In this document: piece by piece, positions 18,180-27,008 of the stretch
Position numbering within the stretch: the first letter of the stretch is position 1
How the letters are laid out: each line of letters begins with the position of its first letter
Source: Bifidobacterium oedipodis
Lineage (GTDB): Bacteria; Actinomycetota; Actinomycetes; Actinomycetales; Bifidobacteriaceae
Reading direction: 5' to 3'
Assembly: GCF_012932425.1 (NCBI RefSeq)
Contig: NZ_JAAIII010000007.1
Location: 154,298 to 218,297, forward strand
DNA: 64,000 nucleotides
The notes under the pieces: model-generated
What the model saw: only the letters and a program-made list of their open reading frames with translations
The model's database searches: none
Told to the model about the DNA's origin: nothing
Position numbers and translations under genes: made by a program

Positions 18180-18461
18180 CATCTCCTTTGAAGGACGGAC
18201 AGTCCAGTGGACTGTCCGTAGCCAAGCACGCAGCGCGTGCGCCCGCACAAAATGCGGACAGTCCAGTGGACTGTCCGTGGCAGCGAGCAGCGGTAGCGTC
18301 GTGAGCGTCGCAGGGTACAGTGATGGATATGCAAGGCATATTCATCTCCTTTGAAGGACAAACAGTCCGGTGGAGTGTTTGTGGCAGCGAGCAGCGGTAG
18401 CGTCGTGAGCGTCGCAGGGTACAGTGATGGATATGCAAGGCATATTCATCTCCTTTGAAGG
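18180..18461. repeat. Duplicated leader and 5' end of tmk, with palindromes
   Basis: Bases 18277-18357 are repeated exactly at 18381-18461 (81 bp, offset 104). The second copy runs into tmk and covers its first codons, so the first copy encodes the same start ([12 protein letters not shown]) and then diverges to an early stop. A third, partial copy of the CATCTCCTTTGAAGGAC segment starts at 18180. Perfect palindromes GGACAGTCC-AGT-GGACTGTCC lie at 18197-18217 and 18256-18276, with a degraded third at 18358-18381. The first may act as the topA terminator. Confidence 0.9.
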
Positions 18462-19053
18462 CGTAGATGGCGTGGGCAAAACCACGCAGGTTGAGCGACT
18501 GCGCGAATATTGCGAGGCCCGCGGCCGTGAGGTTGTCGTCACCCGCGAGCCCGGCGGCACACCATTGGGTGCCACCATCAGGCAGCTGCTGCTGAACGGC
18601 GTGCCGCAAAGCTCGGCCGATATCGCGCCACGCGCCGAAGCGTTGCTGTTCGCCGCTGACCGTGCACAGCATGTCGCGGAGGTGATTCGCCCAGCATTGC
18701 AGCGTGGTGCCGTAGTCATCACTGATCGATATTTGGATTCGTCGCTGGCCTATCAGGCCGGTGGCCGCGAATTGACGGCGCAGGAGATCCGTGACTTGAG
18801 CATGTGGGCCACGAACAATCTGCTGCCGGAGCGCACGTATTTGCTGGATATGGATCCTGCACTGTCACACGCGCGTTTGGAACATGGCGAGGATCGTATG
18901 GAATCCGCCGGCGACGATTTCCAGCGTCGCACACGGCAGGCGTTCCTTGATCTGGCTGCCGACGAGCCGGATCGTTTTCGTGTGATCGATGCCGGCAAAC
19001 CCATCGAACAGGTATGGGCCGCCATCGAATCGGATGTAAAGGGTTTGCTATGA
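18427..19053 (+). CDS. tmk: Thymidylate kinase
   Basis: Tmk phosphorylates dTMP to dTDP with ATP. The P-loop [12 protein letters not shown] lies at about residues 9-20, the DR(Y/H) motif as [12 protein letters not shown] near 98, and the LID region around 145. About 208 aa is normal. Three possible starts exist: GTG 18424, ATG 18427 and ATG 18433. None has a classical purine-rich site at ideal spacing; GCAGGG lies 10-15 bases upstream. The exact 81-bp duplication upstream repeats this start region. The stop overlaps the next start (ATGA), so tmk and holB are translationally coupled. Confidence 0.95.
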   Translation: MDMQGIFISFEGVDGVGKTTQVERLREYCEARGREVVVTREPGGTPLGATIRQLLLNGVPQSSADIAPRAEALLFAADRAQHVAEVIRPALQRGAVVITDRYLDSSLAYQAGGRELTAQEIRDLSMWATNNLLPERTYLLDMDPALSHARLEHGEDRMESAGDDFQRRTRQAFLDLAADEPDRFRVIDAGKPIEQVWAAIESDVKGLL

Positions 19054-20207
19054 GCGTGTGGGATTCACTGGTGGGGCAGAAGCCCGTTATCGACATGCTG
19101 TCGGCCGTGGCACAGGGGGATGCGAGCCAAATCACCCAATCCTGGCTGATTTGCGGGCCGGCAGGTTCGGGGCGTTCGAATATGGCACGTGCTTTTGCAG
19201 CAGCTCTCGAAAGCCCCGATCATGGTATGGGCGATGAACCCACGCGCGTCACCCGTCAAGTGCTGGCCGGCACGCACCCGGATGTTACCGTGCTGGCCAC
19301 GAACAAAGTGACCATCGGCATCGACGAGGTGCGCGACATCATCGCCACCTCCGAGCAGATGCCGGCCACCGCACCGTGGCGCATCATCATCATCGAAGAC
19401 GTGGATCGTATGCTGGAACGCACCACCAACGTGCTGCTCAAGGAGATCGAGGAGCCGGCTGAGCATTGCATCTGGCTGCTGTGTGCGCCCAGTGCGCAGG
19501 ATGTGCTGCCTACCATTCGTTCGCGCACGCGCATCGTGAACCTTGCGGTGCCGTCGAATCAGGCCGTGGCTGAGTTTCTGATGCAGCATGTGCCCGACGT
19601 TGAGCCGAAAACCGCGCAGCGTGCAGCCAGACTTGCCGAAGGGCATATCGGTGTGGCGAAACTGTATGCCACCGATGAACGCGTGATGTCTGACCGTGAC
19701 GAGCTGGTGGTTGGCGTGCTTAATCTCACCAGGGCGTCGGATGCGGTGTTGCTCGCCGGCAGTCTGATTGATAATGCCAAGGCCCAGGCCGAAGCTGATG
19801 CCAGTTCCATCGCCGCTGGGCAGGAGGCCGAGTTCCGACGTGTCAACGGACTTACCCCCGACGAGCGTATCCCGCCAAAGCTGCGTGGCGCGTTCAACCA
19901 GATCGCCAAAAAGGACGATATGAAGCGCCTGGCCACCCGCCGCACACGCGATGTGCTTGACCGTGCACTCAACTCGATCGCCTCCATCTACCGTGATGTG
20001 GCCGTGCTGCAGAACAATGCCGAGGATTCGGTCGGGCTCATCAACCTGGAAAACCGTTCGTCCATCACCGAACTATCCGTGCGCCTGACCCGCGCCGATG
20101 CCGTCGCCCGACTCGACGAAGTAGCCCGCGCCCGCAAGCGCCTATCCGGCAACGTCAACCCCCTACTCCTCTTCGAAGCCCTCTTCTGCGCCCTAATCCC
20201 CGCCTAA
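19050..20207 (+). CDS. holB: DNA polymerase III delta' subunit
   Basis: A clamp-loader subunit of the AAA+ family. It has [20 protein letters not shown] near residue 30 (P-loop-like), a sensor-like [21 protein letters not shown] near 115, and the SRTRIV motif near 155. There is no clear DNA-binding zinc cluster. The start is the ATG at 19050, overlapping the tmk stop by four bases. The frame is also open upstream inside tmk, but coupling favours this start. At 385 aa it is typical for Actinobacterial delta'. The tmk-holB pairing is common in Gram-positive bacteria. Confidence 0.92.
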   Translation: MSVWDSLVGQKPVIDMLSAVAQGDASQITQSWLICGPAGSGRSNMARAFAAALESPDHGMGDEPTRVTRQVLAGTHPDVTVLATNKVTIGIDEVRDIIATSEQMPATAPWRIIIIEDVDRMLERTTNVLLKEIEEPAEHCIWLLCAPSAQDVLPTIRSRTRIVNLAVPSNQAVAEFLMQHVPDVEPKTAQRAARLAEGHIGVAKLYATDERVMSDRDELVVGVLNLTRASDAVLLAGSLIDNAKAQAEADASSIAAGQEAEFRRVNGLTPDERIPPKLRGAFNQIAKKDDMKRLATRRTRDVLDRALNSIASIYRDVAVLQNNAEDSVGLINLENRSSITELSVRLTRADAVARLDEVARARKRLSGNVNPLLLFEALFCALIPA

Positions 20208-20309
20208 GGATGCTCGGGGTAGGGCTTTGCAAGAAGCTGGGTGGTGGGCCGTGCGCCGCGATTGTGTTTGATGGTGGCGGCTGTCACATTGGTGGAGGAT
20301 ACTGAGGGT

Positions 20310-20864
20310 ATGAAGATTTCCGCCGATTTCACTGTTATTCCCGATGACTTCGCCAAGGCCGCCGCCCCCGAATACCGCAACGGCGGTGTGCCGGTCATCT
20401 CCTTCCCCTTCTATATCGACCAAGTCGATCCCGCCGCCCGCTACCTGCACTGGGCGTTCACCGATCCCGACTCAATCCCCGTCTGCGGATTCGAATGGAT
20501 CCACTGGACCGTGGCCAACCTGCCGATCGACGCTCTGATGTTCGATTTCAACGATTCTCATGCGCTCGCCATCCCGCCGGACTTCTCCCGCCAGATGCCG
20601 GCGATGATCCCCGAAGCCGTACAGGGGCGCAACTCCTCGGCCTCCAAGTTCGTGGGGCGCGACAATGATCCGGCCGTGACCATGCGCTACAACGGTCCCC
20701 AGCCGCCTGATCAGGATCACGACTACCATCTGGTGGTCTGGGCCACCAAACAGCCGTTGGCCGGTCTCAACCAGGGCTTCTGGATGAACGAAATGTTCCA
20801 CAAGCTGCGCGCACTGGACGAAACCCCCGACCAAGGCGGCATCTTCCTGACCGGCACCTGCTGA
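20310..20864 (+). CDS. YbhB/YbcL-like PEBP-family protein
   Basis: About 184 aa from the ATG at 20310, which has GGAGG 13 bases upstream. The frame is open back to 20241, but those residues show no family similarity. The phosphatidylethanolamine-binding-protein fold is indicated by HWAFTDPDSIPVCGFEWIHWTVANLP (DPD and W(I/V)HW signatures) and by YNGPQPPDQDHDYHLVVWA (GP-x-P and H-Y). The bacterial members are soluble with unknown ligands, though they resemble Raf kinase inhibitor protein. It stands alone, 100 bp after holB. Confidence 0.85.
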   Translation: MKISADFTVIPDDFAKAAAPEYRNGGVPVISFPFYIDQVDPAARYLHWAFTDPDSIPVCGFEWIHWTVANLPIDALMFDFNDSHALAIPPDFSRQMPAMIPEAVQGRNSSASKFVGRDNDPAVTMRYNGPQPPDQDHDYHLVVWATKQPLAGLNQGFWMNEMFHKLRALDETPDQGGIFLTGTC

Positions 20865-21009
20865 TTGGGCGGGTTGCGCTGGTTTGTCGGTCTGGGCTGA
20901 TTCAGGTTGGTCCACGCTGCTGCGGAGATGCTTGCGGCGGATCGCGGCCGCATAGGGGCAAGTCGGCGTCCATTAGCTGTCGGTGTCCGTTAGCGTTGTC
21001 ACAGCGTTG

Positions 21010-21309
21010 TCAGCGTGGTATTGAATCCACATGTGGTGTGAAAGCCACGCTGACGGTGTGCTGAGCGTGGTTTCGAATCCATCTGGTGGCGTGACGGCTT
21101 CGCTGAGCGCGTCAGCGTGGTTCTGAATCCACATGTGGACTTATTGCCACGCTGACAGCCCTCTTAGCGTGGTATTCAGTCCACACGTGGTCTCAATACC
21201 ACGCTGAGACTGTAAGCGTGACTTTAACTCCATGTCGTGGCGCAGATGCCACGCTCACAACACCCTCAACGTGGTTCTAAGTCCACATGTGGATTCAGAG
21301 CCACGCTAA
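21010..21309. repeat. Array of six nested palindromes, ~51-bp period
   Basis: Six ~45-bp units start at 21010, 21062, 21112, 21164, 21213 and 21266. Each has outer arms of the form (T)CAGCGTGG ... CCACGCTGA and, in the centre, a second palindrome close to TCCACATGTGGA. Unit 2 has a decayed right arm. Bases between the arms differ between units but keep constant length. There is no coding potential. The array fills the gap between the PEBP gene and the possible RNA region, which ends at the C69 dipeptidase. Confidence 0.9.
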
Positions 21310-21312
21310 GAG

Positions 21313-21700
21313 AGACCGGATTGCTGCATTTCCGCTACACATGCGATTATTCGAACGCTGGTGCTGGGAAAACGGACAAAAGTCAGAGCTTCGGCTTAGA
21401 GCTGAGACAGATACTCATGAAGAGGTATCATGTGGTGTACAAGCTTATGAAGCCATCCCCGCCCGACTTGCGTCCGGGGTCGGGTTGGCGGATTCGGCTT
21501 GCAAGGTCACTGCCGGATACCTTCGCTGGATGAAAGTCCTGAACCGTAAGGAAGGTGTAGTCCACAGGTCGGGCGAAACCGTTGGAACACACGGAAGGCC
21601 TAGTTACCATCACGCGAGGGCGGGATGGCTGCCTTGCAGAGGCATCAGACCTTTGAAGAGGGACGGAGACAAATGTCTTCGCCCCTCTTCCGTATTCGCG
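21313..21700 (+). ncRNA. Candidate structured non-coding RNA
   Basis: This ~390-bp stretch has no convincing gene but contains many short stems that could form one folded RNA. Examples are AGC-TTCG-GCT near 21390, GATACTC/GAGGTATC (21410-21430), CCCGCCCGAC/GTCGGGTTGG (21460-21492), and a long terminal hairpin GAAGAGGG ... CCCCTCTTC (21654-21691). Between them are unpaired purine-rich pieces such as GGATGAAAGTCC, CCGTAAGG and GGGCGAAACCG, the type of sequence seen in conserved RNA cores. It does not match RNase P RNA, tmRNA or SRP RNA as I know them. A member of a large orphan family such as raiA is possible but not shown. The strand is assumed from the gene direction. Confidence 0.35.
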
Positions 21701-21845
21701 CAAGGAGAAGGCGACGCTTTGCTAAGAGCATGCAACTGGCGCATGTCCATATGTATTCACTGGTCTATGCAATTGACGGCGCGGTGTTCCGTCGCCACGT
21801 TAGACTGGAACACGATTCATTGCTTAGGAAAGGACGTGCATCTCC

Positions 21846-23465
21846 ATGGCCTGCACCACGATTCTGGTCGGCAAGGACGCGAGCTACGATGGTTCCACCA
21901 TCATCGCCCGCAATGAGGACTCCGCAAACGGCGAATTCAACCCCAAGCGCTTCGTCGTCGTCAAACCCGAGGAACAACCGCGCGAATACCGGTCAGTGAT
22001 CAGCCATCTGACCATCGCTCTGCCCGACAATCCGCTGCAATACACCGCAGTGCCGAACGCAGATTTGAAGGAAGGCATCTGGGGCGAAGCCGGCGTCAAC
22101 GAGGCGAACGTGGCGATGAGCGCCACCGAAACCCTCACCACCAACGAGCGAGTGCTCGGTGCCGATCCGTTCGTGGAATACGCTCCGGCCAAGGGCAAGG
22201 AAGGCGACGCCGACTATGAGCCGGAGGTCGCCGGTGGCATTGGCGAAGAGGACTTCCTGACCATCGTGCTGCCGTACATCAAGACGGCTCGCGAGGGCGT
22301 CGAGCGCCTGGGCAGCCTGCTGGAGGAGTTCGGCACTTACGAAATGAACGGTGTCGCCTTCTCCGACGTGAACGAGATTTGGTGGCTGGAAACCGTTGGC
22401 GGCCATCACTGGATCGCCAAGCGTGTGCCCGATGAAGCCTACGTGACGATGCCGAACCAGCTGGGCATCGACGAATTCGATCTGGACGACGCCTTGGGTG
22501 AGCAGGAGAACCACATGTGCTCCGCCGATCTCGCCGAATTCATCGAAAACAACCACCTGGATCTTGCGGTTGAGGCCACCACCCCGTTCAATCCGCGCGA
22601 TGCCTTCGGTTCGCACTCCGACTCCGATCACGTCTACAACACGCCGCGCGCCTGGTACATGCAGCGCTTCCTCAACCCCTACGACGAGGTGTGGGATGGC
22701 CCCGACGCCGATCATAAGCCGGAGAGCAACGATATTCCGTGGGCCCGCCAGCCTGAGCGCAAGGTGACCATCGAGGATGTGAAGTATGTGCTCAGCTCGC
22801 ACTATCAGGGCACGCCGTTCGATCCGTACGGCCAGCTTGGCGACGAGCGCACGCGCGGCATGTATCGTGCGATTGGCATCAACCGCCAGTCCCAGCTCGC
22901 AGTGCTGCAGATCCGCCCCTACCGCCCGCAGGCATCGCGTGCGATCCAGTGGATGGCCTACGGTTCCAACCCGTTCAACACGCTGGTACCGTTCTATCCG
23001 AACGTGAACACCACGCCCGCCTATCTGGAAGACACGACCACGCGCGTGACCACCGAGAACTTCTACTGGGTCAACCGCATTATCGCCGCGCTGTGCGACG
23101 GTGCGTTCCGTTCCACCTCCAACGCCGTGGAACGCTACCAGGAGAAGACCGGTGCGATGGGCCATCGCTTGGTCGCCGCCACTGACGAGCAGATCGCCCG
23201 CTTGGGCCTGACCGCTGCGGAAGCCGAGCACGAAACCGCCCGTGAAGAGGAATTCGAGGCGGATAACGTGGACGGCGATGTGCAGCCGATGGAGCCGGAC
23301 GATATCATCGCCGCCGTGCGCAATAACGAGGTGCGCGAGATTCTCGCCGCCGCCAACCAGACCATGGCCGATCAGCTGCGTCAGGAAACTGATAAGCTGC
23401 TTGATTCCGTGCTGTACACCCGCAGCATGGAGATGAAGAACGGCTTCCATCTCTCGGACTTCTGA
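21846..23465 (+). CDS. C69-family dipeptidase
   Basis: 539 aa. The start MACTTILVGKDASYDGSTIIARNEDS is the hallmark of peptidase family C69 (PepD-type). Cys3 is the N-terminal nucleophile exposed after processing, and the R-N-E-D segment follows. Further family motifs are GINRQSQLAVLQIRP and the VPFYPNV region near 380. These enzymes cleave dipeptides in the cytosol or at the surface; no signal peptide is seen, so it is probably cytosolic. AAAGGA lies 11 bases before the ATG. It is monocistronic, with an inverted repeat behind it at 23501. Confidence 0.9.
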   Translation: MACTTILVGKDASYDGSTIIARNEDSANGEFNPKRFVVVKPEEQPREYRSVISHLTIALPDNPLQYTAVPNADLKEGIWGEAGVNEANVAMSATETLTTNERVLGADPFVEYAPAKGKEGDADYEPEVAGGIGEEDFLTIVLPYIKTAREGVERLGSLLEEFGTYEMNGVAFSDVNEIWWLETVGGHHWIAKRVPDEAYVTMPNQLGIDEFDLDDALGEQENHMCSADLAEFIENNHLDLAVEATTPFNPRDAFGSHSDSDHVYNTPRAWYMQRFLNPYDEVWDGPDADHKPESNDIPWARQPERKVTIEDVKYVLSSHYQGTPFDPYGQLGDERTRGMYRAIGINRQSQLAVLQIRPYRPQASRAIQWMAYGSNPFNTLVPFYPNVNTTPAYLEDTTTRVTTENFYWVNRIIAALCDGAFRSTSNAVERYQEKTGAMGHRLVAATDEQIARLGLTAAEAEHETAREEEFEADNVDGDVQPMEPDDIIAAVRNNEVREILAAANQTMADQLRQETDKLLDSVLYTRSMEMKNGFHLSDF

Positions 23466-23500
23466 GTTCCTTTGAGATCCCTGAGATCCTTGAGATTCTT

Positions 23501-23583
23501 GTGGGATCCTTCGACTCCGCTACGCTTCGCTCAGGATGACGGCAGGGGATAATCGTCATCCCGAGCGAAGTCGAGGGATCCCA
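23501..23583. repeat. Intergenic inverted repeat (GTGGGATCCTTCGACT type)
   Basis: Arms GTGGGATCCTTCGACT (23501-23516) and AGTCGAGGGATCCCAC (23568-23583) flank a second inverted pair containing CTTCGCTC-AGGATGAC and GTCATCCCGAGCGAAG. This resembles a miniature inverted element of the sort dispersed between Actinobacterial genes. It may also end the C69 transcript. Confidence 0.75.
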
Positions 23584-23621
23584 CAGCAGACCACCACAGC
23601 CCATCCAAGAAAGGAATCTTC

Positions 23622-25139
23622 ATGACCACCATCCAGGACTTCACCAGCCAGTACGGCCTGGTCAAGAAAATCGACGCCTTTGGCTACCTCGACTATCTGA
23701 AGGCCAACCCCGACGCGCCGCGCAAGCACGGCAAGATCGTGCTCGTCACCGCCGATACGCCTCTGAAGGCCAGCCGCGGCGAAGGCAAAACCACCACCAC
23801 CATCGCTCTGATCGACGCGCTCAACAAGCGCGGCATTGACGCGGCCGCCGTGCTGCGCCAGCCGAGCATGGGCATCACCGCCGCCGGCTCCAAGGGCGGC
23901 GCGTCCGGTGGCGGCAAGGCTTCTCTGACCCACCCCGAGCTCATCGACTGGGGTCTGACCGGCGAAATGGCCGCAATCGCAGCCGCGCAGAACCTGCTGG
24001 TCTCCTTCGCTGAAAAGGCCATCGACGATGGCAAGCTGGACACGATTCTCGTGCCGCGCGTCTCCGAAGTGCCGAGCCGCTCCCTGCGCTCCATCACCGT
24101 GGACGCCGGCAAGAACAACGTGGCCGAGAAGGTCGTGCTCACCCCCACTTCGGAGCTGATGCAGATCGTCTGCCTGTCGCGTTCGATGGACGAGATCGGC
24201 CAGCGCGTGGCCAAGATGATCGCCGGCACCAAGGACGGCAAGGCCGTCACCTTCGGCGAGTTCGTTGATCTGTGGCGCATTACCGGCATTCTGTCCGACG
24301 CTGTCAAGCCGGCCCTCACCGAAACCGTGAACGGCTCGCCCGTCTACGTGCATGGCGGCCCGTTCGCCAACGTGTCCATCGGCATCCCGACGCTCGTCTC
24401 GGTGGAGATGGCCTGTTCCCTGCACGATGTGGTTATCGTCGAAGCCGGTTACGGTGCCGACGCTGGCGCGCAGAAGTGGCTTGACATCGCCTGCCGCGAG
24501 TACGGCGCGCAGTGGCCGTCCGCCGCCATCGTCGTGACCCGCGCCTCCACTTGGCGCGACGACCCCGAGCTGGCTTGGCGCTACCCGTTCCACGTCGATC
24601 GCTTGGAGAAGCTCGACATCCCCACCTTCCCGCTGATCAACCTGTGGGAAGGCGAGGACGATCAGGTTCCGGCACTGCGCGAAACCGCAGCCGAACTGGG
24701 CTTCCGCACGCCGATTGTTGGCAACCTGTTCCGTGACGGTGGTGAGGCGCTTGCCCCGCAGCTCGACGGTTTCGTTGAGGCGCTGTCCAACGGTTCCATG
24801 CCGGCGCAGCCGCACAGCCACAAGGGCATGGCCATTATCGAGAACATCCGTTGGGTGGCCGAGCACGCGTATGGTGTGCCTGCCGACCGCGTGGTGCTCA
24901 AGGACGGTTTCGCCGATTCGCTCGGTGCGGCCAGCGCGCTGTGCGCCGACGCCGGCTTCCGCCTGGATGACCTTGCGCTGGTGGCCGTTAAGAGCCCCGC
25001 AACCATGACCGACAACGACCGTGCCCCCGAAGACGAGCGCACCGTGACCCTGAAGAAGGTCGAAGTGCACGCCGGTGCTGGCTTGGTTCACGTCAACCTC
25101 ACCAGCAGCCTGACCACGCCCATGCCCAAGATCGTGTGA
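23622..25139 (+). CDS. fhs: Formate-tetrahydrofolate ligase
   Basis: Fhs makes 10-formyl-THF from formate, THF and ATP, feeding purine and formyl-Met-tRNA synthesis. The ATP-binding loop appears as TPLKASRGEGKTTTTIAL (family form TP-x-GEGKTT), with two extra residues before GEGKTT. Further motifs are RQPSMGITAAGSKGGASGGG and VEAGYGADAGAQKW. At 505 aa it is slightly shorter than the ~555-aa norm. AAAGGA lies eight bases before the ATG. The gene is monocistronic with its own terminator. Confidence 0.95.
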   Translation: MTTIQDFTSQYGLVKKIDAFGYLDYLKANPDAPRKHGKIVLVTADTPLKASRGEGKTTTTIALIDALNKRGIDAAAVLRQPSMGITAAGSKGGASGGGKASLTHPELIDWGLTGEMAAIAAAQNLLVSFAEKAIDDGKLDTILVPRVSEVPSRSLRSITVDAGKNNVAEKVVLTPTSELMQIVCLSRSMDEIGQRVAKMIAGTKDGKAVTFGEFVDLWRITGILSDAVKPALTETVNGSPVYVHGGPFANVSIGIPTLVSVEMACSLHDVVIVEAGYGADAGAQKWLDIACREYGAQWPSAAIVVTRASTWRDDPELAWRYPFHVDRLEKLDIPTFPLINLWEGEDDQVPALRETAAELGFRTPIVGNLFRDGGEALAPQLDGFVEALSNGSMPAQPHSHKGMAIIENIRWVAEHAYGVPADRVVLKDGFADSLGAASALCADAGFRLDDLALVAVKSPATMTDNDRAPEDERTVTLKKVEVHAGAGLVHVNLTSSLTTPMPKIV

Positions 25140-25252
25140 TTTTAGGGTTGATTGAGGCTGATTGATGATTGCGGTTGATGGTTTGGCCGGTTTAGTTGGC
25201 TGATTAGGCTTGATTGCCCCGTCAGCTAGCCGACTCAAGCAACACATCAAAG

Positions 25253-25283
25253 AGGCTCGGTTCGTCCCCAACGAACCGAGCCT
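25253..25283. terminator. fhs terminator
   Basis: AGGCTCGGTTCGT / ACGAACCGAGCCT hairpin, 13-bp perfect arms, between convergent fhs and the GNAT gene. The T-run is weak on both sides. Confidence 0.7.
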
Positions 25284-25321
25284 CCTGCCAAGCATGTTGT
25301 CTACTTATAAAACCAGTTATC

Positions 25322-25837
25322 TTAGGCAATTATGCGAGGTGCTGCAGCAGATTTTCTCGCTTCGCTCGAGTGGTCAGATTCGTTAAGGAATCCGTTGAAC
25401 GCATATTCGCTTTTACCCGAACGGTAGTAGTCGCGATAAATCGCCATCTGGCGGAAACCGAACTTGCGGAAGAGCGTAGCATACTGGCTTCTGAACTCTT
25501 CAGGCACCGTGACAAGGGGCTGGGGATCTCCCAACTGATCGATTGCGTACTGAACAAGAGACGTTCCAACGCCGTGATGGCGGAAACCATCGAACACACG
25601 CAGTGCACAAATCTTATTTTCGGCAGGAGTCGCCTTAATGATACAGACTCCAGCCACCTCGTTACCCATGCGGGCTATCAAAATCCAGCGGGACTTGCCT
25701 AAGTTGGGCTGAACCTTGTTCACAAACCAGTCATCAAAATCCGGGTAGTAATCAGTGAACGTATCTAGATATGAGCGTAGCAGCGACTCGTCGTCGTACG
25801 CTTCGAGGACGGACACTGTGACAACGTTGCGCATCAT
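25322..25837 (-). CDS. GNAT-family acetyltransferase
   Basis: About 171 aa from the ATGATG at 25837/25834, which follows AAGGAGGGC directly. An in-frame ATG at 25894 would add 19 residues but has a poorer site. The acetyl-CoA-binding region is seen as ICALRVFDGFRHHGVGTSLVQYAIDQ (R/Q-x-x-G-x-G/A form). The C-terminal half has YATLFRKFGFRQMAIYRDYYRSG, a standard GNAT end. The acceptor is unknown. It is the last gene of a minus-strand trio with a membrane-anchored unknown protein and an ASCH protein. Confidence 0.8.
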   Translation of the reverse strand: MMRNVVTVSVLEAYDDESLLRSYLDTFTDYYPDFDDWFVNKVQPNLGKSRWILIARMGNEVAGVCIIKATPAENKICALRVFDGFRHHGVGTSLVQYAIDQLGDPQPLVTVPEEFRSQYATLFRKFGFRQMAIYRDYYRSGKSEYAFNGFLNESDHSSEARKSAAAPRIIA

Positions 25838-25903
25838 GCCCTCCTTAATACCGTTAGCGTGCTTTTCGTTCAAAGTGACAATTCTAGCATTCATTGTAGT
25901 GCC

Positions 25904-26980
25904 CTAACAAACCAAGTCGATTAGTAGATTGAATATAGTCTTGCACAGGGCAAACAAAGGTTGCTCAAGGCTGTCGAATACGACAGTGATGAAAAACAGT
26001 ATGACGAGATAGCGCGCGATTGTGCCGTAGTTACTGACATGCAGCCTGAGACGTAGATACATTTTGTAACCATCGCTGGGCTTGTCGATGGTCTTTTTCC
26101 AGTGCCAGGCTGTTACCTCCTCAAGGCTGGTGCGACTTTTATCTGGCTGGTGATTCTTACGCTTCTTGAATATTCCGGTCTCTTCATGCTTCCAGTTTGG
26201 AGCGTACCTATCCCATATCTCTTCTTCGAGTAGGCGCCGTTCTTTCAGACCTGTAACGTCTCCAGAGTCTACGTCTACCGTGGCATGGGACATTAGTAGA
26301 AAGTGGATGGGTATTTTACCGTCAACGGGTACGCAGCCCTTAGCGTTTTCGTCTAACTTCGAACGTACTGTGTCGTCGTCCAAGGTGCGGTAATCATTGA
26401 AGCGAAAATCAACGACCTCTTCTTTGGAGAAGGCGCTGGTAAGAAGCTGATCCTTTGAATGTGAAATGGTGAGGAGCTGTCGGATGCCTTCGCCGCGTAG
26501 ACGAAAGCGAAAATAAACAGGCCAAGGTTGGGGTACATCTTTCGGAACGTCGATTTCTATGGTTGTCCCGGAATCCTCGTCGTGATATGTTCTTTTGCAT
26601 TTGCAGAAGTAGAATTCCTCGCAGGGGCTACCGTTCTGCAATGTGACTTCTTTCCATTCTTTATTATCGCTGTCAGCACTTTTGCACTGATCGTTGAAAA
26701 TGGCACCGATGGTTCTTGCGTCCACTTGATCGATGAGATCGGTGCACGACTTGTCGTCGACACTGAAAGGACAATAAAACGAAATTCCCTTGACATATGT
26801 GCCCACGGTTGGGGTCGTACTAGATTCGCTAGGTTTCGGCAACAGCATGACGCCTACATCCAGAGCAACTTCTGGATTCTTCTCCGTATGTTCCGCCCAA
26901 AGATTGAAATTCATGAGCACTCCGATTGGCGTCGAGCAATTCTCTTGCGTCGATCTGCACCACAGCGCAAAGCTTTTCAT
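25904..26980 (-). CDS. Unknown protein with C-terminal membrane segment
   Basis: 358 aa, not recognised. There is no signal peptide. Residues 1-310 are soluble, with a cluster of cysteines around 105-130 (CKSADSDNK, CEEFYFCKCKR), then acidic and mixed alpha/beta sequence. The last ~45 residues (IARYLVILFFITVVFDSL and onwards) form one or two hydrophobic helices that would anchor it in the membrane with the bulk in the cytosol. It starts 28 bp after the ASCH gene and is followed by the GNAT gene, so the three are probably one operon. A sensor or effector role with the ASCH and GNAT partners is only a guess. Confidence 0.65.
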   Translation of the reverse strand: MKSFALWCRSTQENCSTPIGVLMNFNLWAEHTEKNPEVALDVGVMLLPKPSESSTTPTVGTYVKGISFYCPFSVDDKSCTDLIDQVDARTIGAIFNDQCKSADSDNKEWKEVTLQNGSPCEEFYFCKCKRTYHDEDSGTTIEIDVPKDVPQPWPVYFRFRLRGEGIRQLLTISHSKDQLLTSAFSKEEVVDFRFNDYRTLDDDTVRSKLDENAKGCVPVDGKIPIHFLLMSHATVDVDSGDVTGLKERRLLEEEIWDRYAPNWKHEETGIFKKRKNHQPDKSRTSLEEVTAWHWKKTIDKPSDGYKMYLRLRLHVSNYGTIARYLVILFFITVVFDSLEQPLFALCKTIFNLLIDLVC

Positions 26981-27008
26981 GGCTGGTCCCCCTGTCGCGT
27001 CGTTGCGT

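Noticed and set aside
21010..21309. CRISPR array
   Set aside because: Units are palindromes themselves and the parts between are short (4-9 bp), not unique ~30-bp spacers. No cas gene is nearby.
21313..21700. RNase P RNA, tmRNA or SRP RNA
   Set aside because: The conserved RNase P core, the tmRNA tRNA-like ends and the SRP loop are not present as far as I can read. Only a generic structured-RNA label is kept.
23466..23621. Riboswitch before fhs
   Set aside because: The gap consists mainly of a dispersed-type inverted repeat (23501-23583); no folate- or purine-riboswitch core is apparent.
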